The notes beneath the pieces were generated by a model, which was not told the origin of the DNA, did no database searches, and saw only the letters and a program-made list of their open reading frames with translations. A stretch of DNA of 12,371 bases from Longimicrobium sp. (lineage in GTDB: Bacteria; Gemmatimonadota; Gemmatimonadetes; Longimicrobiales; Longimicrobiaceae): positions 1 through 12,371 of the forward strand of contig JAUJMI010000060.1 in assembly GCA_030446945.1 (NCBI GenBank). Direction: 5' to 3'. Below, one piece after another: positions 12,362 through 12,371 of the stretch; positions within the stretch are counted from its first letter, which is position 1, and each line of letters begins with the position of its first letter. A program made the translations under genes and the position numbers.

Positions 12362-12371
12362 GGGATCAAAG

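Noticed and set aside
1..12371. CRISPR array, IS element, prophage, defence island, tRNA or rRNA
   Set aside because: No regularly spaced repeats, transposase, integrase, phage proteins or RNA-gene sequence were seen; the lone HNH protein is not enough to call a defence or phage system.

Overview
The window is GC-rich bacterial chromosome (about 70% G+C by eye) with compact genes, frequent GTG starts and G/C third positions. The sigma-factor sequence (FISYAVWWIRQ block, very short N-terminus), the short HisG with HisZ, and hairpin-rich dispersed intergenic repeats suggest a Gemmatimonadota (Longimicrobium-like) genome. This is inference from remembered family features; no marker such as rRNA is present. 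There is no IS element, CRISPR array, tRNA or rRNA. Most of the window is housekeeping metabolism, and I found no convincing new multi-gene system. The unusual signals are mostly in non-coding DNA.

Layout. (1) 1-4456, all minus strand, in transcription order: a Nudix/CoA-pyrophosphatase-like hydrolase, a 63-aa orphan, an M42 aminopeptidase, an SRPBCC protein, a FabF-type ketosynthase, and the 5' part of a primary-type sigma-70 factor. The sigma gene has its own promoter and a roughly 100-nt structured leader. (2) 4570-6133, plus strand: threonine dehydratase with a C-terminal ACT domain, coupled to a small HNH protein and closed by a clear intrinsic terminator. (3) 6339-6893, plus strand: a protein I do not recognise. 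(4) 6894-7355: a gene-free stretch of G-runs, stem-loops and one copy of a dispersed repeat. (5) Divergent hisIE (minus) and otsB (plus), each with a copy of that repeat beyond its 3' end. (6) 8894-9097: the second repeat copy and a nested inverted repeat between the convergent otsB and a 52-aa membrane protein. (7) 9409-12331, plus strand: a tightly coupled hisZ-hisG-hisD run, followed by a short 8-bp tandem repeat at the window edge.

How the genes fit together. HisZ and short HisG together form the first enzyme of histidine synthesis, HisIE performs steps 2 and 3, and HisD the last two oxidations. The window therefore holds both ends of the pathway, split by otsB. IlvA commits threonine to isoleucine. 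The ketosynthase and SRPBCC protein may act on a shared acyl or polyketide-like substrate, but no carrier protein or reductase is present to confirm it. The most notable signal is a set of intergenic stem-loops with different stems but the same TGAA loop, followed by the sigma-gene leader, where two pairings compete for one strand and one of them covers the ribosome binding site.
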